Shown here one piece after another: positions 26,178-36,049 of a DNA stretch of 64,000 nt. Below the pieces are notes generated by a model. The model had not been told where the DNA came from. It worked only from the letters and a program-made list of their open reading frames with translations, and made no database searches. Location: assembly GCA_021404525.1 (NCBI GenBank), contig JAAWWE010000011.1, positions 1-64,000 of the forward strand, written 5' to 3'. Made by a program: the position numbers and the translations under genes. The stretch is from Rhodobiaceae bacterium. Lineage in GTDB: Bacteria; Pseudomonadota; Alphaproteobacteria; Parvibaculales; Parvibaculaceae. Within the stretch, counting starts at the first letter, position 1; each line of letters starts with the position of its first letter.

Positions 26178-26410
26178 ATTCGTCCTCGTTCCTGATGTGC
26201 CGTTTTCTACAACGACGAAACTTGAGTCATAAAACGCACACTAACGCGCCCCCTCGAATGCAGGACGCACAACGCAATTACTATGAGCACTTGAACTCAA
26301 GCAGGCAACACTTTGCTTTATGCAAACAAAGCCTGCCGCACACAACATGTCCGAGAAAGTATTGATAAAAGGTTGATCGCAGCAAACGAATTCACTCGTC
26401 CGTGCGCGAA

Positions 26411-27871
26411 CTACAGGCCGAGTTTTTTTGCCAATAGTTCGTTCACGGATTTTGGATTTGCCTTACCACCAGTGGATTTCATGACTTGTCCGACAAACCA
26501 GCCGGCCATCTTCGGCTTCTCTTTTGCCTGCGCAACCTTGTCGGGGTTCGCTGCAATTATTTCATCAATAGCCGCTTCAATCGCACCTAAATCAGTTACT
26601 TGCTGCAATCCCTTTTCTTCGACGATTTTCGCCGGATCATCGCCAGTTTCGAACATTATCTCGAAAACATCCTTAGCGATTCGCCCAGAGATTGTGTCGT
26701 CGGAGATCAGATTAATCAGATCACCAAGCTGTTTTGCACTCACTGGAGAGCTTTCAATTTGCAAACCAGCTTTGTTGAGCGCGCCAAAAAACTCACCCGT
26801 CACCCAGTTCGCAGCAAGTTTTGGATCACGTCCATCTGCAACTTCTTCGAAGAAGTCACACGACGCTTTTTCCGAAACAAGAACACCGGCATCGTAGGGA
26901 GACAAACCATATTCGCGAACGAAACGCGCTTTCTTTTCGTCAGGAAGTTCCGGTAACTCCTCACGCAGTTTGTCGACCAATTCTTGTTTGATCACCAGAG
27001 GCAAAAGGTCAGGGTCAGGGAAGTAGCGATAGTCGTGCGCTTCCTCTTTAGACCGCATGGACCTTGTTTCGCCGGCACGCGGGTCAAAAAGCCTTGTTTC
27101 CTGGTCAATCGATCCACCATCTTCAAGCACATCGATCTGCCTGCGGGCCTCATACTCGATGGCCTGGCCGATAAAACGGATGGAGTTCACGTTTTTGATC
27201 TCACAGCGCGTGCCCAGATCTTCACCAGGCCTGCGAACAGACACGTTCACATCAGCGCGCATGGATCCCTGCTCCATATTGCCATCGCAGGTGCCCAGAT
27301 AGCGCAGGATTGAGCGGAGTTTCTTCACATAGGCCTGTGCTTCTTCTGCACAACGCATATCTGGCTTCGACACAATCTCCATCAGCGCCACACCAGACCG
27401 ATTGAGATCCACAAAGCTCATCGAAGGATGCTGATCGTGCATACTCTTACCCGCATCCTGCTCCAGATGAAGCCGTTCAATGCCCACACGCTTCACAGAC
27501 CCATCTTTCAGGTCGATCTCAATCTCCCCTTCCCCAACAATCGGGTCTTTGAACTGTGAAATCTGATAGCCCTGCGGCAGATCGGGATAGAAATAGTTTT
27601 TCCGATCAAAAACAGACCGCAAATGGATTTCCGCGCCAAGGCCAAGGCCCGTGCGCACCGCTTGCTGCACGCATTCTTCGTTGATGACGGGCAGCATGCC
27701 GGGCATGGCTGCATCAACGAGACTTACCTGACTGTTTTGCTCCGCACCAAACTCCGTCGGCGCACCTGAGAAGAGTTTCGCGCTCGAGGCAACCTGCGCA
27801 TGCACCTCAAGCCCAAGAACAATTTCCCAGGACCCGGTTGCCCCTTCAATAAGGTTTTTGTTCTCACTCAT
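26411..27871 (-). CDS. gatB: Asp-tRNA(Asn)/Glu-tRNA(Gln) amidotransferase subunit B
   Basis: A 486-residue Gat[14 protein letters not shown] opens the kinase-like domain, [14 protein letters not shown] and [11 protein letters not shown](R) are GatB signatures, and the C-terminal YqeY-like domain is complete through the final GLNELL-like end. It phosphorylates Glu/Asp on mischarged tRNA and takes ammonia from GatA. The start at 27871 overlaps the gatA stop (ATGA); the ATG at 27886 is less likely. The window order is gatC-gatA-gatB. Confidence 0.97.
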   Translation of the reverse strand: MSENKNLIEGATGSWEIVLGLEVHAQVASSAKLFSGAPTEFGAEQNSQVSLVDAAMPGMLPVINEECVQQAVRTGLGLGAEIHLRSVFDRKNYFYPDLPQGYQISQFKDPIVGEGEIEIDLKDGSVKRVGIERLHLEQDAGKSMHDQHPSMSFVDLNRSGVALMEIVSKPDMRCAEEAQAYVKKLRSILRYLGTCDGNMEQGSMRADVNVSVRRPGEDLGTRCEIKNVNSIRFIGQAIEYEARRQIDVLEDGGSIDQETRLFDPRAGETRSMRSKEEAHDYRYFPDPDLLPLVIKQELVDKLREELPELPDEKKARFVREYGLSPYDAGVLVSEKASCDFFEEVADGRDPKLAANWVTGEFFGALNKAGLQIESSPVSAKQLGDLINLISDDTISGRIAKDVFEIMFETGDDPAKIVEEKGLQQVTDLGAIEAAIDEIIAANPDKVAQAKEKPKMAGWFVGQVMKSTGGKANPKSVNELLAKKLGL

Positions 27872-29349
27872 GCTTCTGTCCACCATTTGGAAGGTTCAGC
27901 GCTAAATCCTGCGGCCTCTTCAAGCACACCGGCAGCGCGCAACAATGTTTCTTCATCAAACGTGCGCCCTATCAACTGAAGCCCAAGCGGCAGTCCGTTT
28001 GAGCTCAAGCCTGCAGGCAATGAAATACCCGGCAACCCGGCCAGGTTCACCGGCACGGTGAACACGTCATTCAAATACATTGAGAGCGGATCATTGACCT
28101 TTTCGCCAATAGCGAACGCGGGCGATGGTGCTGTTGGCGTCAAGAGAAGATCGACTTTCTCATAGGCCTGCTTGAAATCCTGCGCAATCAAGGTGCGGAT
28201 CTTCTGCGCCTTAATGTAATAGGCGTCGTAATAACCCGCAGACAGCACATAGGTGCCGATCAGAACACGTCGGCGCACTTCATCTCCAAACCCTTCCGCA
28301 CGGGTCTTCTCATACATGTCGGTAATGTCTTGCCCCGGAACCCGAAGGCCATACCGCACGCCATCATACCGGGCGAGGTTCGACGAGGCTTCGGCTGGCG
28401 CAACAATGTAGTATGCAGGAAGCGCATATTTTGTGTGAGGAAGGCTGACATCCACAATTTCAGCGCCCGCACTCTTCAGCCAGTCGATACCCTGCGTCCA
28501 GAGTTTCTCAATCTCATCCGACATGCCCTCAACGCGGTACTCCTTCGGAATACCAATCTTGAGGCCACGAATGTCCCCGGTGAGGGCCGCTTCATAATCC
28601 GGCACCTCAATGTCGACACTGGTGGTGTCTTTGTCATCATGCCCCGCCATGCTGCCGAGCATGATCGCCGCATCACGAACCGTGCGGGTGATGGGTCCTG
28701 CCTGATCGAGAGATGAGGCAAACGCCACCGTCCCCCACCGTGAACACCGCCCGTAGGTCGGTTTCATGCCAACAGTCCCGGTAAAGGAAGCAGGCTGACG
28801 AATAGAGCCGCCTGTGTCGGTCGCCGTCGCACCAAGTGCCAGGTGAGCGGCGACAGCGGCAGAGGAGCCGCCGGAAGAACCGCCAGGCACGAGATTGGCG
28901 TCACTATCAGATGCTTTCCACGGATTGACACACGGGCCGAAGCGGCTGGTCTCATTTGATGAGCCCATTGCAAACTCATCATTATTGAGTTTGCCGAGCA
29001 TCACCGCGCCATCATTCCAAAGGTTCGCCGTAACCGTGGACTCATAAGTCGGCGTAAAATCATCCAGAATGTTGCTGCAGGCCGTCGTTCGCACACCGTC
29101 CGTGCAAAAGAGGTCCTTAACACCGAGAGGCACGCCCTCTAGAGGCCCCGCTTCGCCTATTGCAAGGCGTGCGTCAGAGGCCGCTGCCATTTCCAGCGCC
29201 ACATCTGGCGTCAGCGTGACATAGGCGTTGAGCTTGTCAGACGCCTTGGCGGCAGACAAATGCGCCTCCGTGAGCTCGACGGATGTAATTTCTTTGGCCG
29301 CAAGCTTGGCACGCGCCTCAGCAAGCGTAAGTTTTGTCAGGTCTGTCAT
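27868..29349 (-). CDS. gatA: Asp-tRNA(Asn)/Glu-tRNA(Gln) amidotransferase subunit A
   Basis: A 493-residue amidase-signature protein that frees ammonia from Gln for the GatCAB complex. The catalytic triad is visible: Lys in [10 protein letters not shown], cis-Ser in [13 protein letters not shown] and nucleophile Ser in [10 protein letters not shown]. The end ([18 protein letters not shown]) is typical. It starts nine bases after the gatC stop. Confidence 0.98.
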   Translation of the reverse strand: MTDLTKLTLAEARAKLAAKEITSVELTEAHLSAAKASDKLNAYVTLTPDVALEMAAASDARLAIGEAGPLEGVPLGVKDLFCTDGVRTTACSNILDDFTPTYESTVTANLWNDGAVMLGKLNNDEFAMGSSNETSRFGPCVNPWKASDSDANLVPGGSSGGSSAAVAAHLALGATATDTGGSIRQPASFTGTVGMKPTYGRCSRWGTVAFASSLDQAGPITRTVRDAAIMLGSMAGHDDKDTTSVDIEVPDYEAALTGDIRGLKIGIPKEYRVEGMSDEIEKLWTQGIDWLKSAGAEIVDVSLPHTKYALPAYYIVAPAEASSNLARYDGVRYGLRVPGQDITDMYEKTRAEGFGDEVRRRVLIGTYVLSAGYYDAYYIKAQKIRTLIAQDFKQAYEKVDLLLTPTAPSPAFAIGEKVNDPLSMYLNDVFTVPVNLAGLPGISLPAGLSSNGLPLGLQLIGRTFDEETLLRAAGVLEEAAGFSAEPSKWWTEA

Positions 29350-29358
29350 GTCAGCGCC

Positions 29359-29646
29359 CTACTCGATAACTTTTGGCACAGTGAAGAAGCCGTCTTCAGA
29401 TTGAGGTGCATTTTGCGTCACCTGCTTCTGGAGATTGTCATGACGCACAATGTCTTCGCGCATCTTGATTTCCATCTCCACGACGCTGGTCATCGGCGCC
29501 ACATGGTCTGTGTCCACCTCTCCCAACTGCTCCACCCAATCAAGAATGGTGGAGAGATCTTTGGTAAGTGGAGCCACTTCTTCTTCCGTCACCGCAATGC
29601 GGGCAAGCTTTGCGATGCGCCGGACTGTATTTTCGTCGACCGACAT
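29359..29646 (-). CDS. gatC: Asp-tRNA(Asn)/Glu-tRNA(Gln) amidotransferase subunit C
   Basis: A 95-residue GatC, the small subunit that wraps GatA and contacts GatB. VRRIAKLARIAVTEEEV, ILDWVEQLGEVDT and a DGFFTVPKVIE tail are diagnostic. It is the first gene of the operon, and its promoter must lie in the 186-base region shared with the divergent ruvX. An AGAGAGG-type site precedes the ATG. Confidence 0.97.
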   Translation of the reverse strand: MSVDENTVRRIAKLARIAVTEEEVAPLTKDLSTILDWVEQLGEVDTDHVAPMTSVVEMEIKMREDIVRHDNLQKQVTQNAPQSEDGFFTVPKVIE

Positions 29647-29832
29647 AGGCCTCTCTTTTCTGAAATTGGGGGGTCAAATGGCAGCAATTTGCCCAGATAA
29701 CCTGTTTCGACACCCTGATTTGGCGCGGAAAATATCAGACAGCCCCCACCCTCGCAACACATGCGCCGATTGGCCGTCGGATGGGCATGCCGGTTTGCCG
29801 TGCGCAGGATATTCCACTAGAACCCTCATCCC

Positions 29833-30303
29833 ATGGCAGCCGACATCATAGAAATAGACGCTCTGAAAGAGCGCGCCGCCGGAAAAGCCCTGATTGGGCT
29901 CGACCTTGGGTCAAAAACCATAGGAATTGCGACCTCAGACCCGCTCTGGACGGTTGCCACCCCCCGCGAGACCATCAAACGGACCAAGTTCAAAGCTGAC
30001 TCTGAACGCCTCGTGGAGATCATCAATGAGATAGGCGCTGGCGCCCTCATTCTGGGCCTCCCGCTGAATATGGATGGATCAGAGGGACCAAGGGTGCAAT
30101 CCACCCGGACCTTTGCACGAAACCTGTCACCTAAGATCGATATCCCGATCTTTTTCTGGGATGAGCGCTTGTCCACCGTCGCTGTCACCAGAACGCTGCT
30201 GGATGCCGATACAAGCCGGAAGAAACGCGCCGAAGTCGTCGACAAGATGGCTGCCTCTTTCATCCTGCAGGGTGTCCTCGAGCGATTGCGGTCCATGTCA
30301 TGA
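29833..30303 (+). CDS. ruvX: RuvX/YqgF Holliday-junction-resolvase-like protein, pre-16S rRNA nuclease
   Basis: A 156-residue RNase-H-fold protein. LIGLDLGSKTIGIATSD holds the first catalytic Asp, a central ILGLPLNMDGSEGP segment follows, and WDERLSTVAV supplies the later acid and Arg motif. YqgF is needed for 16S rRNA 5' maturation. The stop overlaps the AEC carrier start (ATGA), an arrangement that suggests coupled translation. An N-terminal extension of about 15 residues is longer than in E. coli. Confidence 0.93.
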   Translation: MAADIIEIDALKERAAGKALIGLDLGSKTIGIATSDPLWTVATPRETIKRTKFKADSERLVEIINEIGAGALILGLPLNMDGSEGPRVQSTRTFARNLSPKIDIPIFFWDERLSTVAVTRTLLDADTSRKKRAEVVDKMAASFILQGVLERLRSMS

Positions 30304-31214
30304 TCGCAATCCTCAACTCTCTGATTCCGGTCTTTTTGGTAATTGCGCTGGGCGCCGCCATTAAGCGGTTCGATTTTCCCGGCGATGGCCTCTGGCAACC
30401 GCTTGACCGGCTGACCTACTACATCTTCTTTCCAGCCCTTTTGCTGCACACGCTTGCGATGGCAGACCTCGCAAACTTTGATGTTTGGCCCATGGCCTAC
30501 ACCCTGTGGGCCGGCCTCTTTTCCATGGTTGGATTGCTGATGGTGTTGCGCGCAACCTCCAATCTCACCGGCCCTCAATTCGCAAGTGTGTTCCAGGGTG
30601 CGGCCCGATGGAATGGCTTTGTCGCTCTGGCAGCGATTGCGCAACTCTTTGGGCCGGAAGGTGTCACCCTCGCCGCCGTTGCCTTTGCAACGCTCGTTCC
30701 GACCGTAAATGTTCTCTCTGTAACGATCCTGACACGCTACGCAGGCGATGAACCGGCGGGAATGGGCACAGTCCTGCGTCTGCTCTCAAAGAACCCGCTG
30801 ATCCTTGCCTGCGCCGCTGGCATCTTCCTGAACATCACCGGACTGCGTTTACCCGGACCACTTGCCCCCACTGCGGACATATTAGGCCAGGCAGCTTTGA
30901 CCCTCGGCCTTCTTGCAATCGGTGCAGGACTAAGGCTTGACCACGCCTATGAAACGAAGGGCATCGTCCTTCTCACCAGCGCGCTAAAACTCATCGTCAT
31001 GCCTCTCCTCATGCTCGGCTGGTGTTGGGTATTTGAGATAGAGGGTCTCGCCCGCCTCGTGATCCTTCTATGCGGTACCGTACCTGGAGCCACCTCATCC
31101 TATATCCTGGCCAGACAGTTGGGCGGTGATGCAACGCTTATGGCAAGTCTCATAACTGGCTCCACCATTCTGGCGGCTTTCACCATGCCGCTCATGCTCT
31201 ACCTTTTTACCTAG
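30300..31214 (+). CDS. AEC-family transporter (auxin efflux carrier-like)
   Basis: A 304-residue protein with about ten transmembrane helices and the AEC duplicated fold. NSLIPVFLVIALG opens it and VPGATSSYILARQLGGDATLMASLITGSTI is the conserved C-terminal segment. Members export or import malate, malonate or other small anions. Its overlap with ruvX is of the ATGA type. The substrate is unknown. An inverted repeat lies a few bases past its stop. Confidence 0.9.
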   Translation: MIAILNSLIPVFLVIALGAAIKRFDFPGDGLWQPLDRLTYYIFFPALLLHTLAMADLANFDVWPMAYTLWAGLFSMVGLLMVLRATSNLTGPQFASVFQGAARWNGFVALAAIAQLFGPEGVTLAAVAFATLVPTVNVLSVTILTRYAGDEPAGMGTVLRLLSKNPLILACAAGIFLNITGLRLPGPLAPTADILGQAALTLGLLAIGAGLRLDHAYETKGIVLLTSALKLIVMPLLMLGWCWVFEIEGLARLVILLCGTVPGATSSYILARQLGGDATLMASLITGSTILAAFTMPLMLYLFT

Positions 31215-31216
31215 AG

Positions 31217-31298
31217 CTTTTCAGGATCTGACCAAACGATGCACATGAGAATTCACCCACACCCTGGGGCGAATTCTGATTCCATTAATCCTGAAAAG
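31217..31298. repeat. Imperfect inverted repeat in the ruvX-AEC / pyrB gap
   Basis: An 11-bp outer arm (31217-31227, CTTTTCAGGAT) is repeated in reverse complement at 31288-31298, and an inner arm AGAATTC (31248-31254) pairs with 31271-31277. The whole forms an 82-base near-palindrome. No T-run follows, so it is not a standard terminator. It resembles the dispersed palindromic intergenic repeats common in alphaproteobacteria. No second copy was seen in this window. Confidence 0.6.
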
Positions 31299-31378
31299 AT
31301 CTAAAGCGCGCGTTTCTGCCACAAACATCATTCATTACTTGCGCGACACCCGTCCCACTCCTATAAGATGCGGCTTTA

Positions 31379-32359
31379 ATGACCAGCTCGGACGCAAACC
31401 AAACACCGCTCTTCCCACACCGGCATTTGATCGGTATCGAAGGCCTTTCCCAAGCTGATATCACCTCCCTTCTTGATCTTGCTGATGGATATGTCGACCA
31501 AAACCGGCAGATCGACAAAAAGGGGTCTGTGCTGCGCGGTCGTACGCAAATCAATCTTTTCTTTGAAGCCTCAACGCGAACGCAAAGTTCTTTCGAGCTT
31601 GCGGGAAAACGCTTAGGCGCCGATGTCATGAACATGTCGGTCAGTTCGTCGTCCATCAAGAAAGGCGAAACCCTGATCGACACGGCAACGACACTGAATG
31701 CCATGCACCCGGACTTGATCGTGGTACGCCACGGAGATAGTGGCGCCGTAGAGCTGCTGTCCCAGAAAGTCAGCTGCTCTGTCCTAAATGCCGGAGACGG
31801 CAGTCACGAACATCCAACACAAGCCCTTTTGGATGCGCTCACCATTCGTCGCCGCAAAGGACGCCTGGAAGGTCTGACGGTCGCTATCTGCGGCGACATT
31901 CTTCACAGCCGCGTGGCCCGTTCCAACATCCTTCTGCTCAACATTATGGGCGCACGAGTGCGCGTGATCGCACCGAAAACCCTCTTGCCCATCGGCATTG
32001 AGCGGCTGGGTGTAGAAGTCTTCAATGACATGACCGAAGGCCTGAAGGATGTCGACATCGTCATGATGCTTCGCCTTCAGTTGGAGCGCATGCACGGTTC
32101 CTTCGTCCCATCAGTTCGTGAATATTTCCGTTTCTTCGGGCTCGACTATGAAAAACTCAAAGTCGCAAAACCGGACGCTCTTATCATGCACCCTGGTCCC
32201 ATGAACCGTGGTGTTGAGATCGACAGTGCTGTCGCAGACGACATCAACCGGTCGGTCATTCGCGAGCAGGTGGAGATGGGTGTGGCCGTTCGCATGGCAG
32301 CACTCGATGCCCTCGCCCGCAATCTCCCGAACGAGCAACCAGCGGGGAATGACGCATGA
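31379..32359 (+). CDS. pyrB: Aspartate carbamoyltransferase catalytic subunit
   Basis: A 326-residue PyrB that forms N-carbamoyl-aspartate in pyrimidine synthesis. The carbamoyl-phosphate site is [20 protein letters not shown] and [10 protein letters not shown] follow, and [11 protein letters not shown] is the aspartate-side loop. No PyrI-like regulatory subunit is present. The next gene, a dihydroorotase-like protein lacking metal ligands, overlaps it by four bases, which fits a structural complex as in the PyrB/PyrX (pDHO) dodecamers of other bacteria. Confidence 0.97.
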   Translation: MTSSDANQTPLFPHRHLIGIEGLSQADITSLLDLADGYVDQNRQIDKKGSVLRGRTQINLFFEASTRTQSSFELAGKRLGADVMNMSVSSSSIKKGETLIDTATTLNAMHPDLIVVRHGDSGAVELLSQKVSCSVLNAGDGSHEHPTQALLDALTIRRRKGRLEGLTVAICGDILHSRVARSNILLLNIMGARVRVIAPKTLLPIGIERLGVEVFNDMTEGLKDVDIVMMLRLQLERMHGSFVPSVREYFRFFGLDYEKLKVAKPDALIMHPGPMNRGVEIDSAVADDINRSVIREQVEMGVAVRMAALDALARNLPNEQPAGNDA

Positions 32360-33651
32360 CCCGCACCGCGTATACCAATGCGCGCCTCTTCGACCCGGCA
32401 AATGGGTTGGATGAAACGGGCGCCCTTCTCATCGAAGATGGAAAAATCGCAGACCTAGGTGCATCTCTCCTCTCCGGCGGCCTGCCGCAGGACGTGGAGA
32501 CCATTGATTGCGGTGGCAAACTCCTCACACCCGGTCTCATCGACATGCGGGTCTTCACGGGAGAGCCCGGCACGGAGTATCGTGAGACCCTGGGCAGCGC
32601 CAGTCAGTCGGCAGCTGCAGGCGGCGTCACAACCATCATTGTGATGCCGAATACCGATCCCGTCATCGATGATGTTGCCCTGGTGGATTTCGTGGAACGC
32701 CGCGCCAGAGATACAGCGATCGTCAACGTGCATCCCATGGGCGCCCTGACGCGCGGCTGTGCAGGCGAACAGATGACCGAGATCGGTCTCTTGAAAGATG
32801 CGGGCGCTGTCGCATTCACCGATGGTGACCGCCCGCTTGCTGACCCATTGGTCATGCGCCGCGCACTTTCTTATGCGCATTTCTTCGATGCGCTCATCGT
32901 CCAACACGCCGAAGACCGCGCCCTTGCAGCAGGCGGCGTCATGAACGAGGGCGAACTTGCAAGCCGCTTAGGATTGTCAGGCAGACCATCAGCGGCTGAG
33001 ACCATCATGATCGAGCGGGACCTGCGTCTGGTCGAGCTGACAGGCGCGCGCTATCACGTCGCTCAGGTTACCTGCAAAGCCTCGGTTGATGTGATCCGCC
33101 GCGCAAAACAAAACGGCCAGCCGGTAACCTGCGGTGTTTCCGCACCTCACCTCACCTTGAACGAGAACGATGTCGCGAGCTACCGCAGCTTCATGAAACT
33201 CTCTCCACCGCTCCGCCATGAAGACGACCGTCTGGCAGTCGTTGAAGGTGTCGCCGACGGCACCATTGACGTCATCGTGTCCGGCCATGATCCGCAGGAC
33301 CCGGAAACCAAACGGCTCCCCTTCGCGCAGGCTGCCTTTGGGGCTGTCGGGCTGGAAACGCTTCTGCCAGCGACGCTTTCACTGGTGCATGCCGGCACAC
33401 TGTCGCTTGAGCGGGCTGTCGAAGCACTGACATCAGGCCCAGCATCCCTTTTGGGTTTGGACTCCGGTCGTCTCACCAAAGGCTCCCCCGCTGACGTCAC
33501 TTTAATTGACATGAATGTGCCTTGGGTACTTGATCCAGAGAAGCTCAAGTCAAAGTCAAAAAACACGCCCTACGACGAACGCCGCTTGCAAGGCCGCGCC
33601 GTTCGCACGATCGTAGGCGGAAAAGAAGTCCACCTTCCCGGAGGGAACTGA
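32356..33651 (+). CDS. Dihydroorotase-like protein lacking the HxH metal site (pyrC/pyrX type)
   Basis: A 431-residue amidohydrolase-fold protein with the dihydroorotase plan (GLIDM near residue 61, [14 protein letters not shown]), downstream of and overlapping pyrB. The normal H-x-H-x-R of dihydroorotase reads R65-x-F67-x-G69 here, so both zinc-binding histidines are replaced. The substrate-binding Arg is also missing. It is therefore probably not catalytic on its own and may serve as the structural partner of PyrB, as the pseudo-dihydroorotases of pseudomonads do. A true pyrC would be needed elsewhere. Many databases call this product dihydroorotase by homology. Confidence 0.9.
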   Translation: MTRTAYTNARLFDPANGLDETGALLIEDGKIADLGASLLSGGLPQDVETIDCGGKLLTPGLIDMRVFTGEPGTEYRETLGSASQSAAAGGVTTIIVMPNTDPVIDDVALVDFVERRARDTAIVNVHPMGALTRGCAGEQMTEIGLLKDAGAVAFTDGDRPLADPLVMRRALSYAHFFDALIVQHAEDRALAAGGVMNEGELASRLGLSGRPSAAETIMIERDLRLVELTGARYHVAQVTCKASVDVIRRAKQNGQPVTCGVSAPHLTLNENDVASYRSFMKLSPPLRHEDDRLAVVEGVADGTIDVIVSGHDPQDPETKRLPFAQAAFGAVGLETLLPATLSLVHAGTLSLERAVEALTSGPASLLGLDSGRLTKGSPADVTLIDMNVPWVLDPEKLKSKSKNTPYDERRLQGRAVRTIVGGKEVHLPGGN

Positions 33652-33653
33652 CA

Positions 33654-34274
33654 ATGCCTGATCCCATCAGCTGGTCAGCGGCAATGCCCTATTATGCCGC
33701 CGCTCTTTTCGTCGGATACCTTTTGGGATCGATCCCATTTGGCTTGATCATCACCCGTTTCGCTGGTCTCGGCGATATTCGCGACATTGGATCAGGTAAC
33801 ATCGGCGCAACCAACGCGTTGCGTACCGGCAATAAATGGGTAGCAGGCGGCACCTTCCTTGGCGACATGGCCAAAGGCGCTGCAGCTGTCCTCATCGCCC
33901 GACAGTTCGGGCCTGACCTTGCCGTGATTGCTGCCTTCGGCGCCCTTGTAGGCCATCTCTTCCCCGTTTGGCTCAGATTCAAAGGCGGAAAAGGCATTTC
34001 TACCTATATCGGTATCCTTTTGGCGCTGGCCTGGCCCGTCGGATTGCTCTTTTGCGCAACCTGGCTCGTTGTCGCCCTCATCTTCCGAATGTCTTCTTTA
34101 TCCGCCCTGGTTGCTTCACTGCTATCACCAGTTTACTTTGTATGGGTCGACCAGTGGCAGATGGTCGAATTGAGCGTATTGCTGGTGATCCTCGTCTTCT
34201 ATGCGCATAGAGAGAACATCCAGCGCCTGCTAAGTGGCACAGAGCCGCGTATTGGACAAAAAGAAGACGCCTGA
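33654..34274 (+). CDS. plsY: Glycerol-3-phosphate acyltransferase
   Basis: A 206-residue membrane protein with five to six helices. The PlsY motifs are GSIPFGLII, GSGNIGATNALRTGNK and KGGKGISTYIG. It acylates glycerol-3-phosphate with acyl-phosphate to start phospholipid synthesis. GGAGG precedes the ATG, which lies two bases after the previous stop, so it belongs to the pyr operon. Confidence 0.96.
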   Translation: MPDPISWSAAMPYYAAALFVGYLLGSIPFGLIITRFAGLGDIRDIGSGNIGATNALRTGNKWVAGGTFLGDMAKGAAAVLIARQFGPDLAVIAAFGALVGHLFPVWLRFKGGKGISTYIGILLALAWPVGLLFCATWLVVALIFRMSSLSALVASLLSPVYFVWVDQWQMVELSVLLVILVFYAHRENIQRLLSGTEPRIGQKEDA

Positions 34275-34329
34275 CCCCACCGTGGCCTGAGTTCTTCGTG
34301 GTACCAGGGCGTTAAGCCCTGGAGGCGGA

Positions 34330-35460
34330 ATGCCAGCAACTCTATCAGAGCAGGAAAGACTGGATCGCCTCAGGCTGATCCGGAGCGAGAATGTGGGTCC
34401 TGTTACCTTTCGGGATCTCCTGCAGCAGTTTGGGTCTGCCGGCGACGCCCTAGACGCCTTGCCAGAACTTGCAAAGCGCGGTGGGCGAAAGCGCGCGATC
34501 AAGATCGCAAGCAGCACCCTGGCAAAGCAGGAAATGAACGAGGCGCATAAACTAGGTGCTGAGCTCCTGTTTGTCGGCGAAAAAGCCTATCCGCCGCTTC
34601 TTTCTCAAGCAGATCCACCGCCGCCTGTCATCGCGGCTCTCGGTGCCCTTCACCTCCTTGAAAAACCCAGCCTGGCAATCGTTGGCTCCCGCAGCGCCTC
34701 TGCAGCGGGACTTCGCATGGCAGCCACGCTCTCCCGCGATCTTGGCGATGCGGGCTATGTCATTACCTCAGGCCTTGCGAGAGGGATTGACGCTGCCGCC
34801 CACAAAGCAACGCTGGCGACCGGCACCATCGCCGTCGTCGCCGGTGGGCTAGACATCGTGTACCCGGAGGAAAATCGGGACCTCTATGAGAAAATCAAAG
34901 AACAAGGGGTGCTCGTGAGTGAAATGCCGCCTGGCACCCGCCCTCAGGGCCGCCACTTCCCGCGGCGCAACCGGATCATCGCGGGCCTGTCGCAGGGCGT
35001 GATCGTGGTAGAGGCAGCGCTGAGATCGGGATCGCTTATTACGGCGCGATTTGCCCTGGAACAGAATCGAGAGGTGATGGTGGTGCCAGGGTCCCCCTTG
35101 GACCCACGCGCAAAAGGTGGCAATCGGCTCATAAAGCAAGGAGCCGCCTTAGTAGAAAGTGCCGACGACATACTGAACTGGTTGGAACAGTCACCACCGC
35201 CTCTCTTCTCAGAAGGAGCCGAAATGCCCTATGCCAGCCCCCAAGCGCCACCGCCCGAGCCTTCAAACTCCGAACGGCAGCACTTGTACTCACTCTTGGG
35301 TCCGACACCGGTAGAGCAAGACGAGCTCATCCGTCTTTCCGGCCTCCCGGCCAGAACGGTTATCGCGCTGTTGCTAGAAGCTGATCTCGCGGGTCGGCTT
35401 GTAAGAGAGAGCGGACAACGCGTCTCTTTTCTTGAGGAACAACCTGAGGAAGTGGAATGA
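34330..35460 (+). CDS. dprA: DNA-processing protein DprA
   Basis: A 376-residue DprA/Smf. An N-terminal SAM-like helical region precedes the Rossmann domain with SRSASAAG, SGLARGIDAAAH and VVAGGLDIVYP, RFALEQNREVMVVPGSPLDPRAKGGN, and a C-terminal winged helix (EQDELIRLSGLPARTV). It binds single-stranded DNA and loads RecA in natural transformation. GGAGG sits just upstream of the ATG. The plsY-dprA-topA order is common in Hyphomicrobiales. Confidence 0.95.
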   Translation: MPATLSEQERLDRLRLIRSENVGPVTFRDLLQQFGSAGDALDALPELAKRGGRKRAIKIASSTLAKQEMNEAHKLGAELLFVGEKAYPPLLSQADPPPPVIAALGALHLLEKPSLAIVGSRSASAAGLRMAATLSRDLGDAGYVITSGLARGIDAAAHKATLATGTIAVVAGGLDIVYPEENRDLYEKIKEQGVLVSEMPPGTRPQGRHFPRRNRIIAGLSQGVIVVEAALRSGSLITARFALEQNREVMVVPGSPLDPRAKGGNRLIKQGAALVESADDILNWLEQSPPPLFSEGAEMPYASPQAPPPEPSNSERQHLYSLLGPTPVEQDELIRLSGLPARTVIALLLEADLAGRLVRESGQRVSFLEEQPEEVE

Positions 35461-35473
35461 AGCCTCTTATACT

Positions 35474-35734
35474 TCAGTGCTTTTTTGCAGTTGACCCGCT
35501 TTGAGGCCGTTTCCCAAACTGGGCAGCTGTGCTGGGAAGACCTTCAGACAAACGCTGCGCTTCTTCAGCGGCCATACCGATCAGGTAAGACAAAAAGTGA
35601 TGCTGATCTTCTTTACAGGCGTCACGGAGCGATCGCAGCATATCAAACGCGTAGGCTGCAAATTCATCTCGCTCCATCGAAGACTTTTTGCAGGCTTGTG
35701 TTTTCTTGAGTTCTTCACTTCTGCGTTCGCTCAT
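35474..35734 (-). CDS. Small helical hypothetical protein
   Basis: An 86-residue charged, mostly helical protein (SERRSEELKKT, then FAAYAFDMLRSLRDACKEDQHHFLSYLIGMAAEEAQRL) with a basic tail. I do not recognise the family. It is on the minus strand, converging on dprA with 13 bases between the stops. AAGGA lies eight bases upstream of the chosen start at 35734; the frame could extend to 35758. The amphipathic central helix could mediate oligomerisation. Confidence 0.55.
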   Translation of the reverse strand: MSERRSEELKKTQACKKSSMERDEFAAYAFDMLRSLRDACKEDQHHFLSYLIGMAAEEAQRLSEGLPSTAAQFGKRPQSGSTAKKH

Positions 35735-36049
35735 TAAACAGTCCTTATGGAGGCGCACCTACCAATTCGATCTAATGGTAGAATCAATATTCCAAATATA
35801 TTTACCTATAGTTGCATGGGAATTACAACACCCGTTTTACGATTGTTTGGACAATGATGCTTCAAAGGCCGCCGACGACCTGGTTCCGGGAACATCGACA
35901 AGCCGGGTTCAGGACCTATTTGACAGGCAGGAACGTTTTCACCATGTTCCAGCCGTTATGAAATCAGCTCCAAATCTGTCGCCAATTTAGGAAATGGCAG
36001 AAAATGGGCAGTTTTTGCACCTTCAACCCGCGGAAATTTGGGACCATCA
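35735..36049. other. Intergenic region before topA
   Basis: This 315-base stretch has no supported gene. An AT-rich segment at 35765-35820 contains TATAGT (near 35810). A TTGACA sits at 35920-35925 with only a weak -10 partner. Either may drive topA. The frame at 35688-35990 lacks coding character and a ribosome site. Confidence 0.5.

Noticed and set aside
29826..30644. Long minus-strand frame opposite ruvX and the AEC gene
   Set aside because: It is the antisense shadow of two clear genes and has no recognizable domain.
35688..35990. Plus-strand frame of 100 codons in the topA leader
   Set aside because: No ribosome site or family resemblance, and it covers both the divergent small gene and the topA promoter region.
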